Source: Adineta steineri
Lineage: Eukaryota > Rotifera > Eurotatoria > Adinetida > Adinetidae
Reading direction: 5' to 3'
Assembly: GCA_905250115.1 (NCBI GenBank)
Contig: CAJNOI010000002.1
Coordinates: 812,771-876,770 of the forward strand
Length of the DNA: 64,000 bases
The first letter of the stretch is position 1. Each line of letters starts with the position of its first letter. This document shows positions 13,601-25,000 of the stretch, piece by piece. Made by a program: the position numbers and the translations under genes. The notes beneath the pieces are model-generated. The model had not been told where the DNA came from. It did no database searches and was given only the letters and a program-made list of their open reading frames with translations.

Positions 13601-14009
13601 GGTATAGACAACAAACACAATATATTTTTATGTGGCTAGGAGAAAGAACAGAAATTAGTCTTCATCCATATCAATTAGCTTGTTTAATGCTGATAGTTAA
13701 AGTAATTATTTTTGCTTTTTTAAAGAAAATATAATTTGGTTTTTTGTAGAAAACTCGTGGAAGTTTTGAATTACAAGGTGTACAAGAAAAAGATCTTAAT
13801 TCACAATTATATAGTAGTATCATGCAAAGATTACACGTAAGAGAAATATAAAATTCTATTGTTTCCGCTTGCATGTTGTATACCTATATATTTTATTGCA
13901 TGTATTGTGGTATGTGTAAAAAAAAAAGTAATTTGAAATAAGAACAATAAGTTATATATATTATTTTCTTTTGTTTTAGTTTGAAGAAACAGCCAATGCT
14001 GTGAAATAA
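7665..14009 (+). CDS. CADPS: Calcium-dependent secretion activator (CAPS/CADPS/UNC-31)
   Basis: CAPS primes dense-core vesicles for calcium-triggered exocytosis by promoting SNARE assembly at PI(4,5)P2-rich plasma membrane. The ATG at 7665 opens with [12 protein letters not shown], like the MLDPSSSEEESDE start of other CAPS proteins, and is followed by a Ser/Thr/Pro-rich linker. Then come the conserved N-terminal region ([25 protein letters not shown]), a C2 domain ([15 protein letters not shown]), a PH domain ([20 protein letters not shown]) and the MUN/MHD region ([48 protein letters not shown]). About twenty exons are separated by short introns. Early exons read clearly as 7665-7736, 7781-8222, 8269-8568, 8627-8990, 9266-9287, 9344-9424, 9496-9531, 9650-10329 and 10385-10818; the junctions between 10890 and 11120 are uncertain. 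The protein ends FEETANAVK with TAA at 14007-14009, without the long acidic tail of vertebrate CAPS. Confidence 0.95.
9151..9184. repeat. 13-bp perfect inverted repeat in a CAPS intron
   Basis: AATCAGATTATAT at 9151-9163 is followed by its exact reverse complement at 9172-9184 across an 8-base loop. It lies in a 275-bp intron that is longer and richer in CG dinucleotides than the other CAPS introns, so it may be the remnant of a small insertion. Confidence 0.7.
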
Positions 14010-14596
14010 AAAATGATCAATTTGATATATTATACTTTGTAATCGTTTTTTTTTTGATTAATTTTTTTATTCCTTAAATTGGGCAATCAGCCCTGTGCAT
14101 AGGTTTTTTCATATTTTCATCTTTGATTTGTTTTTTTTTATATGCTTCTAACTTCCAAGTGTATTTGTAATGACAATAACTCAACAGTGTAATTTAATTT
14201 GTTTTTATTTTCTGTGGCCGGTGGATCTTCTATTTTCTGTTATCTTTATATATATTATTTGTTGCAATGTGTCCTTATTCGAAATCTAAAATAATGAAAC
14301 GACAATATTAATGAAAACAAAATTTGTGCAATTATTCTGTGCATCTTTATATCTTTTTTTTTGCAAAGTGATTAGCTTGTCTTACAAAAAATAAACAGTT
14401 CGTTTTTGTGTGTACCTTGTTTGTTTGTTTTTGCCTTTTCTTTTTTTTTCTTGAATAAGCCTGTTATCGCTATTATTCTTAATTCCAGAAGTTTTGTTTT
14501 TTGTATTTGTTTGTGTGCTCTTGTTTTTTGAAGAAAGAAAATATTTTCTATGCAATATAGAAAAATCAAATACGGATATGTTCTTCGTTTTCAGAT
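14010..14596 (+). other. 3'UTR and spacer after CAPS
   Basis: T-rich, non-coding by eye. It probably holds the CAPS 3'UTR and the short leader of the next gene. The next gene's ATG follows a strong splice acceptor (TTTTCAG, ending 14594) by two bases. Confidence 0.5.
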
Positions 14597-15229
14597 ATGA
14601 ATATAGAAGATATTATTGAATTTCGTACAACATGGAATAATGATTTGTTTATTAAAAATAAATTAATTTGTCAGATAGCAAAACGTTTAATTAAAAAAAG
14701 CATTTTAATTAGTAAGAATCAATGGATTTCAAATTTTATAATATATTTTCTTTCGTTTAAGTTCAAATACGATCATGTCGACAATTGAAATATGCTGAGA
14801 ATGATAGACAACTATTGAAAAATTATAATCAATCAAATTCATTAGCTAAGGGTTTACAGATGGTAAGGGAAAATAAAAATATTATTTTAATGAAATAATT
14901 TCACATTTCTTTTTTACTAGCGGTTGAAAAACTTACAAAATGAAATTGATGATTATAATTTACGAATAAAAAATATGGTTCAACAAGAAAAAGACTATTG
15001 GAAACAATTAGAAGAAATAATTCTCAAGTTCGTAGAGAAAAAACTGATTTCAATGAAATGTCTTTTATTTTTTCATAGACGAACAATAACAACTTCTAAA
15101 CCTACGATGAATACCAATACTACATATGTTACTTATACGGATAAAAATAATGAAAATGCACCACCATCTGAATTACATTCCAATAAAAATAAAAATAAAA
15201 CTCGTAAAAAGAAAAAAAAAGTATATTAG
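14597..15229 (+). CDS. Small coiled-coil protein, unrecognised
   Basis: Three exons read cleanly: 14597-14711, 14762-14862 and 14921-15229. All junctions are GT-AG and the reading frame is kept through both splices. The protein of about 174 residues begins MNIEDIIEFRTTWNN. It has a basic helical N-terminus, a coiled-coil centre (RLKNLQNEIDDYNLRIKNM) and a lysine-rich C-terminus ending KTRKKKKKVY. A possible 47-bp intron at 15032-15078 would shift frame and truncate the protein, so I keep it unspliced. I do not recognise the family. Being next to TMEM17 and CFAP97D1 hints at a ciliary or centrosomal role, which is inference only. Confidence 0.5.
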
Positions 15230-15874
15230 TCAGATACAATTCTTTTTTTTCTACTTATGACAAAATGATATAATTAATATGTTTTCATATTATTGTTCTC
15301 TATAACTATGATACTGATATTGAAAATAAAATATTTTTTGTGAAATGAAATTAACGAATATTTAAGAAAAAAGTGGTCGTATTAGAAAATGAATGTAGCA
15401 TCTGTAGGATATAGAGGAACAACAATAAATGCCGATGAAAATGGCTATGCTTGCTTCTGTTAAATATACTAAACCAACAGATATCCTGAAAAAGTGGGAG
15501 TGGATGGGCTAGCCCTCCCTACATTAAAAGTCTTAAATATAGTGCAGACTACTTATGCTGATATTTGTATAAAAACATAGGAAAAAAATAATTTTTGATT
15601 TCTACAGGATTTGAATTAGTATTATTTCTTTTTGGATTTAAATCACAAGTATACTTGATTAGCGAATCTTTGAAAAGTTTCGTCATATGCTTATTACCAT
15701 AATATAGGCTTCATTCAATATAATTCACATTACTTTTGAAACAAAAATGTAGATGAAAACTGGAGACATCTATCGTCAAAAATTATCTTCCTATAACTTG
15801 ATCTGTTGTCAAAACAACAATGTGCATGATGGACATATCATTTCTTTGATTTTTTCATAGATTATTGACAAAAA
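15230..15874. other. Spacer between coiled-coil gene and TMEM17
   Basis: No gene seen. It contains the first G-rich/C-rich foldback (15494-15520) and ends in a splice-acceptor-like TTTTTTCATAG at about 15850-15860, just upstream of the TMEM17 ATG. Confidence 0.5.
15494..15520. repeat. G-arm/C-arm foldback, degenerate
   Basis: GTGGGAGTGGATGGG (15494-15508) is followed at once by CCCTCCCT (15513-15520), centred on the palindrome GGGCTAGCCC. It resembles the telomere-like foldbacks further right but lacks a clean TGTGGG unit, so membership is tentative. Confidence 0.4.
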
Positions 15875-16507
15875 ATGCTACGACGAGCACCTGAATTACC
15901 ACGATCAGTTAATGATCGTCTCAATCGATTAGCAACATCAGTTTTTACATCAATTGATGCCAATGATTATAAACGAGGAAATAATTTTCAATCTAAACCA
16001 ACACGTATTGAAATTGATTATTCATCTAGTTTACCATTACAAATGTTATTATATTTTAATGTTTGTTTTTTTCCATGTTGGCTTTTTTCATTAACATTTG
16101 TTTTACCTATATTAGCAACTAGTGCCAAGAATTATCCTGCTATTTTAATGGTATTTGCTTTTCTATTTAAAGCTATTATTGAATTTATAAGATTATATCT
16201 TGGCTATGCAGGAAATTTAGCTGAACGAATGCCTGAATTAACAGCATTTTGTTTATTAACAATTATTTTTCAAATACCATTAAGTATATTTCTACTTGTT
16301 TATTCTGTCATTACAAATGCTGATAAAGAAATGCAATTGGCACTTGTATTTGCTGTTGAAATTATCTATGTAACGTTTCTTTTATTAGAAGCAATCTTTG
16401 GCATCTATGCTGTACGTATTATGGTTACAGCACAATCAAGTCGTTTTCATTATCGACAATTTGAAGAAGCTCTACCTGCAAATGATTTTGCATCACCTTC
16501 AGGATAA
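15875..16507 (+). CDS. TMEM17: Transmembrane protein 17, ciliary transition zone
   Basis: A single-exon gene of 210 residues, close to the roughly 200 of vertebrate TMEM17. TMEM17 is part of the MKS/B9 complex that gates proteins at the base of the cilium. Family signatures are LQMLLYFNVCFFPCW at the first membrane segment and FIRLYLGYAGNLAERMPEL before the third. Four hydrophobic segments are visible at about residues 48-72, 85-105, 120-143 and 152-178. The N-terminus is cytosolic-looking and basic. The ATG at 15875 lies 14 bases after a strong splice acceptor. The next gene's acceptor is only about 73 bp beyond the stop, and that gene is also ciliary. Confidence 0.9.
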   Translation: MLRRAPELPRSVNDRLNRLATSVFTSIDANDYKRGNNFQSKPTRIEIDYSSSLPLQMLLYFNVCFFPCWLFSLTFVLPILATSAKNYPAILMVFAFLFKAIIEFIRLYLGYAGNLAERMPELTAFCLLTIIFQIPLSIFLLVYSVITNADKEMQLALVFAVEIIYVTFLLLEAIFGIYAVRIMVTAQSSRFHYRQFEEALPANDFASPSG

Positions 16508-16603
16508 ACTCTTTTTTTTCTCTTCTATTGAATTGTAAAAAACGAAAAAAAAATGCTAAATGTTTGTTTTGTCTGATTAGATCATTTGTATTATTCTTTT
16601 CAT

Positions 16604-17410
16604 ATGAATATAGTTTTAGATATTAAAGGCCTTAATATATCAATGCATAAATCTTATCAACCAACACTTCCAGCTGCTAATCGACTTCTTCAAAAGAAAT
16701 GGGATGATAAATATTTTTCAGAACATCGAATTTTGGTAATTACACATAAACAGATTTGTATTATTGAAATTCTCATTATCTATTACAGGTACGTGATGCT
16801 CGACCAAGTATTGATACACGTCCACCACGAACATACTTGCATCTTCATATGAAATTGAAAAAACTTCAGGTATATTTTTTATTGTTTTTTCCTTCTACTA
16901 CTTCTTCTATTTTGATTATTTAGTTAGCAGAAGAACGTACAGCAACAATTGAACGTGATAATCGTATATTATTAGAAAAAATGTCTACTATTATGCGTAC
17001 AAATAGTAGTCTTGATAATCGCAATAATTATGTTGGACATAGGTACGAAATGAATTGACGTTTATATATTTTAATATTAAGTTATTATTGTTTAGTCTCA
17101 ATCAAGAAAAACGTCGTCGAGAATTATTACGTGTATCAAGAGAAAATTCAACTATGCTTAAAAGAATTGTAGATCGTAAACCTGAATTTAATCAAAATGA
17201 TTGGTCAACAAGTTGGTCAAGAAATTTATCATATCTAGATAATATATCTAAATATGAACTTGATTGGAATGACTCCAAAGTATATAAATAATTAATATTT
17301 TATTTTTTTAGTTTTATTTTTTTAAATAGCCAAGTAGCCGTCAAATGCATAGTCGACAACAATCATCAAGACGTGCTGCAAGTGCACCACGAGCAAGTTA
17401 CAGAGAATAA
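16604..17410 (+). CDS. CFAP97D1: CFAP97 domain-containing protein (CFAP97D1/hemingway-like)
   Basis: Five exons (16604-16735, 16789-16869, 16924-17042, 17096-17279, 17330-17410) join in frame at GT-AG borders. The protein of about 198 residues has the CFAP97 pattern: RPSIDTRPPRTYLHLHMKLKK, then a helical segment, then HSLNQEKRRRELLRVSREN and STMLKRIVDRKPEFN. This parallels the human order of VDTKPP, LNRETRNRELVRITMEN and ILKRLVDRKP. The family acts in sperm and ciliary axonemes. Start choice: 16604 is the first ATG after the acceptor at 16580, and 16643 is an alternative. The C-terminal Arg/Ser-rich tail is poorly conserved. The gene lies directly behind TMEM17 on the same strand. Confidence 0.8.
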
Positions 17411-18090
17411 AAGTTGGATTGTGTTAATGGAAGATTTGATTTGAGCATTGTTGTGATTTTCTAATTGTGCTAATTAAATGGTGATCATTTTTTGTTCTGA
17501 AACGAAACAAATTATTTACTCATATTATTCTTTTAATCTCATTTATTAATACTATTATTATTATTTTTTGTATATCTCTTCTTCTTCTTTGTGCATTGTA
17601 TTCAATATATTTTATCATAATAAAGCATATATTTTCTTGTGTTCTAAGAGTTGTTACATGTGATATTAAATAAATGTCGTATATTTTATAAAAATAGGAC
17701 TTCATTCATGAGTTACTTGAATCTTTATTGAGAAGTGTGTGAGCGTTAGTGATGATATGTGGCACAAAAGTATATAACTGATGAGTTCAGCTGAAATTTT
17801 ATTGAAAATTCACGATCCACTTCTAATATTTAAATTACTTAATCTAAAATCAATTTTCTTCTCTTCTCTATGTATCATGACTAAGCGGGTATGATTTCTT
17901 ATTTTAATGAATGTTGCAAATCGAGGTGATCCCAATAATCAAGGCTATGACTAGTTTGATATGAAAACGAACAAAACTAATATCATGTTCAGTAATAGAT
18001 TTCGTGAGTTTTTGAAAGACATTTCTCTGTAGATAATGAAATATAAAAGCTATTTTTATTACTCATCATAATAATAGTTGAATGATATTG

Positions 18091-18184
18091 GCGTGGGTGT
18101 GGGTGCGAATAAGGACAACGCTGATGCCCACGTTCAAGTCCATGTGCACACTCATCATCACTTACTCACACCCACAGACACGCT
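18091..18184. repeat. Telomere-like foldback B
   Basis: The G-rich arm GCGTGGGTGTGGGTGC (18091-18106) contains two in-phase TGTGGG-type units. The C-rich arm ACTCACACCCACAGACACGC (18165-18184) is its approximate reverse complement. The 58-bp spacer contains further CCCAC and GTGCAC pieces. Confidence 0.65.
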
Positions 18185-18197
18185 TGGGATATGACAC

Positions 18198-18267
18198 TTT
18201 CATATTATGTGATTATATTCCTATGAGGTGATACCTTCGTATCAGGTGATTGCTTTCTTATGATGTG
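18198..18267. repeat. Degenerate minisatellite, about four units
   Basis: Four imperfect copies of a roughly 18-20 bp unit (consensus TTCxTATxAxGTGATxxx) follow one another directly after foldback B. Confidence 0.5.
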
Positions 18268-18289
18268 GCATTGTTTTGTAAAAGAATAT

Positions 18290-18329
18290 TGAATATTCCT
18301 AGTACTATACAAGGGACGAGGAATATTCA
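18290..18329. repeat. 11-bp inverted repeat
   Basis: TGAATATTCCT (18290-18300) and AGGAATATTCA (18319-18329) are exact reverse complements across an 18-base loop. Confidence 0.65.
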
Positions 18330-18718
18330 GTAAGACAGGCGATTTCTTTTGAAGAATAAGCGTATAGATATATATCAAATCTTATACAGCTCTATACTGG
18401 ATCTGAAATCGTCACACCCATTTTGGACATGACTCTAGGTATAGATTATATTAGCTCAAGTTTCAATGCGTCGAAGATGATTAAGGTCTAAGTAGGTAAG
18501 CGTCGTATTTTTGATCTAAGCAAAGATGGAAACGGATCTGTTTACACAATAAAAGTCAATATATTAAAGACGAGTTTCAATGCTCCAACCCTGGTTGACG
18601 TGGCTGATATCAGTCGACGTTAGAGTCCCGTATGGGTGCAAAAAATTGTATCCAGCTTGATGGTATGAGTGTAAATGAGGGTTTAGATAAAAAAATAACA
18701 CTCGTCTCACGCTTACTT

Positions 18719-18737
18719 GACACCCACACCACACCCG
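18719..18737. repeat. C-rich telomere-like motif
   Basis: GACACCCACACCACACCCG, a CCCACA-type arm. A weak G-rich partner (GAGTGTAAATGAGGG, about 18667-18681) lies upstream, giving the same G-then-C order as the clearer foldbacks. Confidence 0.4.
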
Positions 18738-18964
18738 AAATCGTAATCACGGCGTGCTTTTTAATTCACCCTTACCCTCAATCTTGAAATGACTAAGGAT
18801 TGCACGCGGTGGTCATCATTGTTATATTTCTATTATCAATTTTAGCATAATGAAAAGCAATGTAGGAAAATGAAGTAGATACTATTTATCTAAACAACTA
18901 CGGACCGAAAAAAAGGAATGAAAGAACCAATAAAAATTATGAAGTAGTTCATATGAATAATTGC

Positions 18965-18970
18965 TTTATT
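18965..18970 (-). terminator. Poly(A) signal of the Rhs-type gene
   Basis: TTTATT on the plus strand reads AATAAA on the minus strand, about 35 bases past the stop codon of the giant gene. This suggests the bacterial-type gene is processed as a eukaryotic mRNA. Confidence 0.5.
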
Positions 18971-19004
18971 TCTGTTTTAATTTTTCTTTTTCTTCGCATC
19001 CTTT

Positions 19005-22000
19005 CTAATATTTTTTTTGAAGTTGTTGAATGGATATTTGTGCTGTGTATATCATATAATCAAATGGATTTTGAAAAGCTTTACCAAAAATAACTTCTGT
19101 ATAGACTTTTCCAGGAACGTATACTTGACAATTACGACAAGCATTCACAGGAACAACGCCAGTTGCTTCTTTTCTAAATGCGCTAAATGACGCAATATCA
19201 TTATTCGCATAACCAAGTTTAAATGCTAATTCCATAGTTCGTGGTTCTGCACAAATTTCAGGCGCACGAGGTAAGTTACGACCTTGTTCATTTGGCATTC
19301 CTGATTTTCTCAATACATATTGTTTGCTTATACCTAATTTTTTTGTTATATGTTCAAATGTCACAACTTTGCCGCCTCCAACGTTTGGTAAAACTTCCCT
19401 AACACGAATAATTTTAGCACCATTATTGTCAATTATACCATCAACAATTAGATACTTTTCCGTACCAGAATAAGCAAAAAGCTTTGTACCATCTTCCATT
19501 GTTGCAATACTAATAACACCATTTTCACTTAGCTTTTTATTTCCTTCACCAAAGAAAGCATTAACTTTATCAACAATTTCATTTGCTAATTGCTGATCAA
19601 TTTTATAGTGTTCTTTTTGATAATATTCATGACGTTTCCAAGCTTTTGAAGTTTTCTTCATACCATCACTGAGTGCTTTTGGTAATCCAGGTAAACTAAT
19701 ACCGAACAAAAATCCACCGATGATTGATTCATAAGTTTTAGGAGACGACATATCCCAATTAGTAAAACTATCATTCGCTGCACTAGCAAATAGATAAGAG
19801 CAAGTTCCACCAGGTATAAGAGTTCCACATCCTATGAAGATTCGGCTGCTAATAGTTTGAAGATACGTGATAGATTTTCCTGTGTATAAGAGTCCTAAAG
19901 GTGCCATTAATCCACCAAAAGCACCGCCCAATCCAGCAAAGACTGTCGTTGGCGATGTTAGTTTCCATTCTCTTGGTGACCAACTATTAGTCGCTGATGC
20001 CATACTAAAATATGTCATACCTGTTGAAGATGCTACACAACCTATAGCAAATGCGCATTTACCAGCAGTTCCTAGATACCTATAATACTGATACCAGTTG
20101 CCAACACCACCGACGATACTAGCACCAAAAGTAAATCCTTGAAAGCCACTACTCCATATCATCGGTCGACTCCATTGCCATTGCAATGGATTCCAAGTTT
20201 GACTTGCACTTGCCATTCCTAGGTACATACCACCCACACCAAGTGCACTTGTAGCAGCAGCAGCGGTAGCAACACTGAGTCCGAAATTTGCAATGGCGGC
20301 TACTGAAATTGTTAATCCAACAGGTGCCAATGCACCAGTCAGCGCACCACCAACGATTCCAAGATAAGTGCCTGGATTCGCCAGATCCCATTCACGAATA
20401 TCCCAACTATTGTTTACTGATGCACCTCCTAAATGACCACCAACTACTGCGAAGCCAAGCATTAACAGCGGTATAAAGGCTAATTCACCATCTGGATCAA
20501 CCATTGATACTGGCGAATTTCCAGCATATTTATATAGACTAGCATATTGTCCTTGAGGATCAATTTGATAGAAACGACCAATATCTGGATCATATAATCG
20601 TGCATGATAATTATATAGACCTGTTTCTTCATCCCATTCTTGACCAGTATATCGATAAGAAATTTGCACTTGAGGAATACCATATTCTCGTATCAAATTA
20701 CCATAAGGAAGATAATCATAAGCAGCTACTACTTCTTCATTTTTAATAATTAATCGAACAGATCCTTCATGATCACAAATAACACTATAAAATTCATCAT
20801 TTCTAATGAAACCAATCAGACCTTTAGGACCATAAATATAACCTGTGCATTGTTCATGATGTCCAGCATTTGTAAAATTCATTTCTTTTTCTACTAAAGA
20901 ACGTCCTTCTTCGTCGCGTAAATACAAAATTTCTTTAAGTTTTTCACCTTTACTATTAACTATATGTTTTCGAACTCGTTCACCTTGAACATCATAATCG
21001 TACGAAACTTGACGACCATCTTGTAATTTAATAATTATAGGTCGATTTGATGTTGGATGGTAGATAATTTCTGTAATTCCTTTATGTTCTGCTTTCGTTA
21101 TATTACCTAGATCATCATGTGTAATTTTAAAACTTGTTGCTGGTTTATCTCTTGACATCGATTTGTAATCAATATTTTCAATTTGATTGTTGTTTTCTTT
21201 GTAATGTAATACATAACGTGAATAACCTGTCCAATAGTGGCGATGATTTCCATTTTCATCAATCATATAAGCTTCAACATCACAAGCAGATTCACCTGTT
21301 TGCCACGAAGAATTTTCTTGAAGTACACCTATGATTTCAGGTATAAACATGCGATAATCTTTAAGTATTTGATAGAAATGATTTGTAAATAAGGTGCATA
21401 AACTATTTAGTGAATATAGATATCCTTGATTAGAGAGAATTGTCCAAATCTGTTTAGCTGTTTCAAGGTAAATATCAATTGTTTCTTTTTGCGTATCTAA
21501 ATCAACTGTTAACCAAGTTAAAAAGATTTTTTGGAGTTTTCCAAATGTTAAAACTTCTCGTTGTGAAATATACTTTTGTAATATTGTAGCAAGTACATGA
21601 TCATAATCGGAAAATTTTCCTAAATTCTTTTTCAATGTTTCATAATCAATCCATTTATTTGTATTAACTTTTCCTTGTAAATGTATTCCATCATCATTAT
21701 CCGGCCAAATATAAATTTCATCAACTAATATTTTCCATATTGATTTTGATTGTTGTGAATTTATTTTATAAGATTTTTCTTCAAAACTTAACGGTTGAAT
21801 AGGTTTCAAATTCATATCACCTATAAAATATTTTGCTTTTATAAGTTCCATGTGATTACCATAACTATACTGATGACCATAATCTTGTACAAAATATTCA
21901 TTTAAAGTTTCTGCTAATGCATAAGCAAAAGTTCCGCCACATTCACGAGGTAAATATAAAGCAGCTTCTCGAGGTAAAAATGTTTTGATAACACGTCGAT

Positions 22001-25000
22001 TTTTATCAAGAAAACCAGTATTTTGCAAAGTTTGCAAATAATATTCAGCTTTTCCTAGAGTTATATTTTGTCCAATGGCTTCAAGACGTTGTTGAAAATT
22101 TTGTGCAGTTAAAGATAAAAGTCTAGTATCACAATAACTAAACCATTGTGTTTTAAATTGTGTTCTTGCAATAGTACCATCGAAATAACCACCTTGACCA
22201 TAACTTCCTTGTGTATAATATATAGTTTCATTGATATATTTATTTCGAATATTTTCTAAATATCCAGGAGAATTATAATCATAATATGTAGTAAAGTTAT
22301 TTGAAATATGTATTTCATTAGATATTTGTCCATGTGCAGTATAAGTAAATTTTGTCCATTGCTCTAAATTATTTGGAGTACCTATTGCAACTGTGCGATT
22401 TTGTTTATTGTACGAATATGAAATAATTAATGGTTGATTTTTAAATAACATTGGATAGGTTATAGTGGAAACATTTGCTCCATAGTAAGTATAATCAGTG
22501 CGATAAATTTGCCATAAATTATCACTAACTAACATTATCTCTTTATTAGATAATTTTCCTTCATGTAAATAAGCTGAAGACTCTCTCCATATACCTTCCG
22601 ATTGATTTATAACTGATGTTACTGATTTACTTCTTAAATTTGCCTTTACCGAACCATTGTTCTTGATCATTTGTAAATATGGTATTGCTTGTGGTAATTC
22701 ACTATAATTATTAGCAAGATTTTGTAGATCTTCATAATTTAAGCATTCTGTACTATAACCTTGACTCGACAGATCACCAAATTTATCATATTGATAATAG
22801 ATAACTCGATATGGTTTATTATTAATATCATGCTGTAAAATAAATCTTAATAGATTTTCACGATTATAAATTAAAATTTGTTTTTTAGTATCCGGTGAAA
22901 TTCTTTCAATAATTTGTCCATTTTTATCATAAATCATTCTAGTAGAAAATTTATCTTGAATATTTCGCTGTTGTTCATTATTTTTCCATTGATTAATTAA
23001 TTGAGTATATGCTATTACTTGATTTAAAGTATTAATATTTCGATGTGCATGATAAGCAGGTGGTAATACTTTAACAACTTGATTTTCATCATTATATTCA
23101 TATGTAGTTAATAAATTATTTCCCATATTAGTATATACATACAACGCTACTTGATTTCTACGTGAATCGAATACAATAATTTGTTTTGTTCCATGTGTTT
23201 CAATAGTAACTTGTACAGAATAACCATTTTTACTTGGAAATAATAAGTTAATGAAATTTGATTGAGCATCACGACTATATTTTAAACAACCAATATTATT
23301 TACTGCAAATAAACGTCCTGGTTGTCCAGTAGCAATTTTTTCATTTAATGGGTTATCTGCATATTTAATTTCTGAATAACAATAACCATCATCTTTTGGA
23401 TTGAATTTATTAACTGTACCAATTAATTTACCAGTTTGACAAACTGTATCTTCATTTTGAATAAAATCATTTTGATATGCTAATAGAGGTTTATCATTAT
23501 CAACAATAATTTGTGTTGGTTTAGTAACTATTGTTTGTCGACCTAAATTATCATATAATATTTGAGAAATAATAATTGATTGAGAATTTTCGAATTGAAT
23601 AGTTTGTAATTGTTCATCTAAGATATTTTTATAGACTATATCAATAGCGGGCTTATTAAATATAAAAAGTTGACTAAGAGAAATATTTCCTGTTAAATTT
23701 AATGATAAATGATTTGAATTATTAGAATGAATATTAAATGCTTTGTCGATGTGTAATTGACTATTGATCCATAACCATAAACGATTTTCTTCACTAATTA
23801 TTAAATATTCAGCATTTGATGGTAGTATTGAACTAATGTTTTCATTGTTAACAATTAAATTTGTTTGATTTGTATTAAAACATTCTATGATAATTAAATG
23901 TTTATGAAGTTTAATTTCGATTTTAGCACTCGATTGTAAATCTAAATATACATGTAATCCAGCTGAATATTCATCTAACCATTCATTTTCTAATATTAAA
24001 CCATCATTTGTATTTGTTATATGACTAAGATATCCAGGTATTCGTTTCCAATTAGTATTTGTATCAATTAACCATCTTTCTTTAAATGAAGTTGTAGAAA
24101 AATCTTCATAAAATCCATGTAATGGTTTTATTTTGATTTGACTTTGTGGTTGTTTACGTGCAAGTTTACTTCCATATGGTAAGATAGTACCTTCTCTACT
24201 ATGAATATATAATTCATTTAAATATTTATTCCAATCTGTAACTACAAAAGGTTCATATTGATGATTATAAAACATATATTTAATACTTCCATTTCCATCA
24301 ATTAGAGAACTAATTTGATATGTTAATGGATTAAAAACATGTGCATAAAATTGTTGATCACGAGGAGTAAAACGTATATGATCAATATCTAAACTATAAT
24401 CATTCGTTGGTTGAATAATTAAATCAATTAGTAAATAATCATGTCCTTGTTTTAAAGATTGACGTTTTTCTATTGATAAACATTTATTAGTAACATCAAT
24501 AAGTTTTTGAAATTGTTCAGATTTTCCTTTATATAATAAATATATAGTTTGTTTTGGATTTTTTATCTTGTCTTGATTCGTATGCAATAAAATTAATTCA
24601 TTATTTGAATTTGTCTTCCAAATATAGAAACAAATATTATTTAATTGATTTATTGCATTCAAAATTGATGAGATTATTATTTGATTATCAATGATATTTA
24701 TGGGATAATTATTAAAATAATCATATGTATTAATAAAATCTTTAATTGTATCTTCTAATTTTGAATAATTTTCTAATTCTAATTCAATTTCATTTGAAAT
24801 TATTTTTAATTCATCAAGTTGTTGATAATAAATATTGTAATTTGGTTGTTGTTTAATACATTCAAGAAGATTTTTGTAATCTAATTGTTGATTATCTTTT
24901 AAATTAATATTTTTATTTATTTGATGAATACATTGATTAATTTTTTCTTGTTGCTGTTCATATTTCTTTCGAATATTTTTATAATCAGATTTATTCTTCA

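Larger units (their letters stand above)
17411..19004. other. Gene-free left edge of the accessory island
   Basis: No coding exons seen. It holds a telomere-like foldback (18091-18184), degenerate short tandem repeats (18198-18267), an 11-bp inverted repeat (18290-18329) and a C-rich telomere-like motif (18719-18737). The right end carries the poly(A) signal of the Rhs gene on the minus strand. Confidence 0.5.

Noticed and set aside
15032-15078. A 47-bp intron in the last exon of the small coiled-coil gene
   Set aside because: Splicing would shift frame and stop the protein within a few codons, whereas the unspliced frame stays open for another 50 codons; RNA would settle it.
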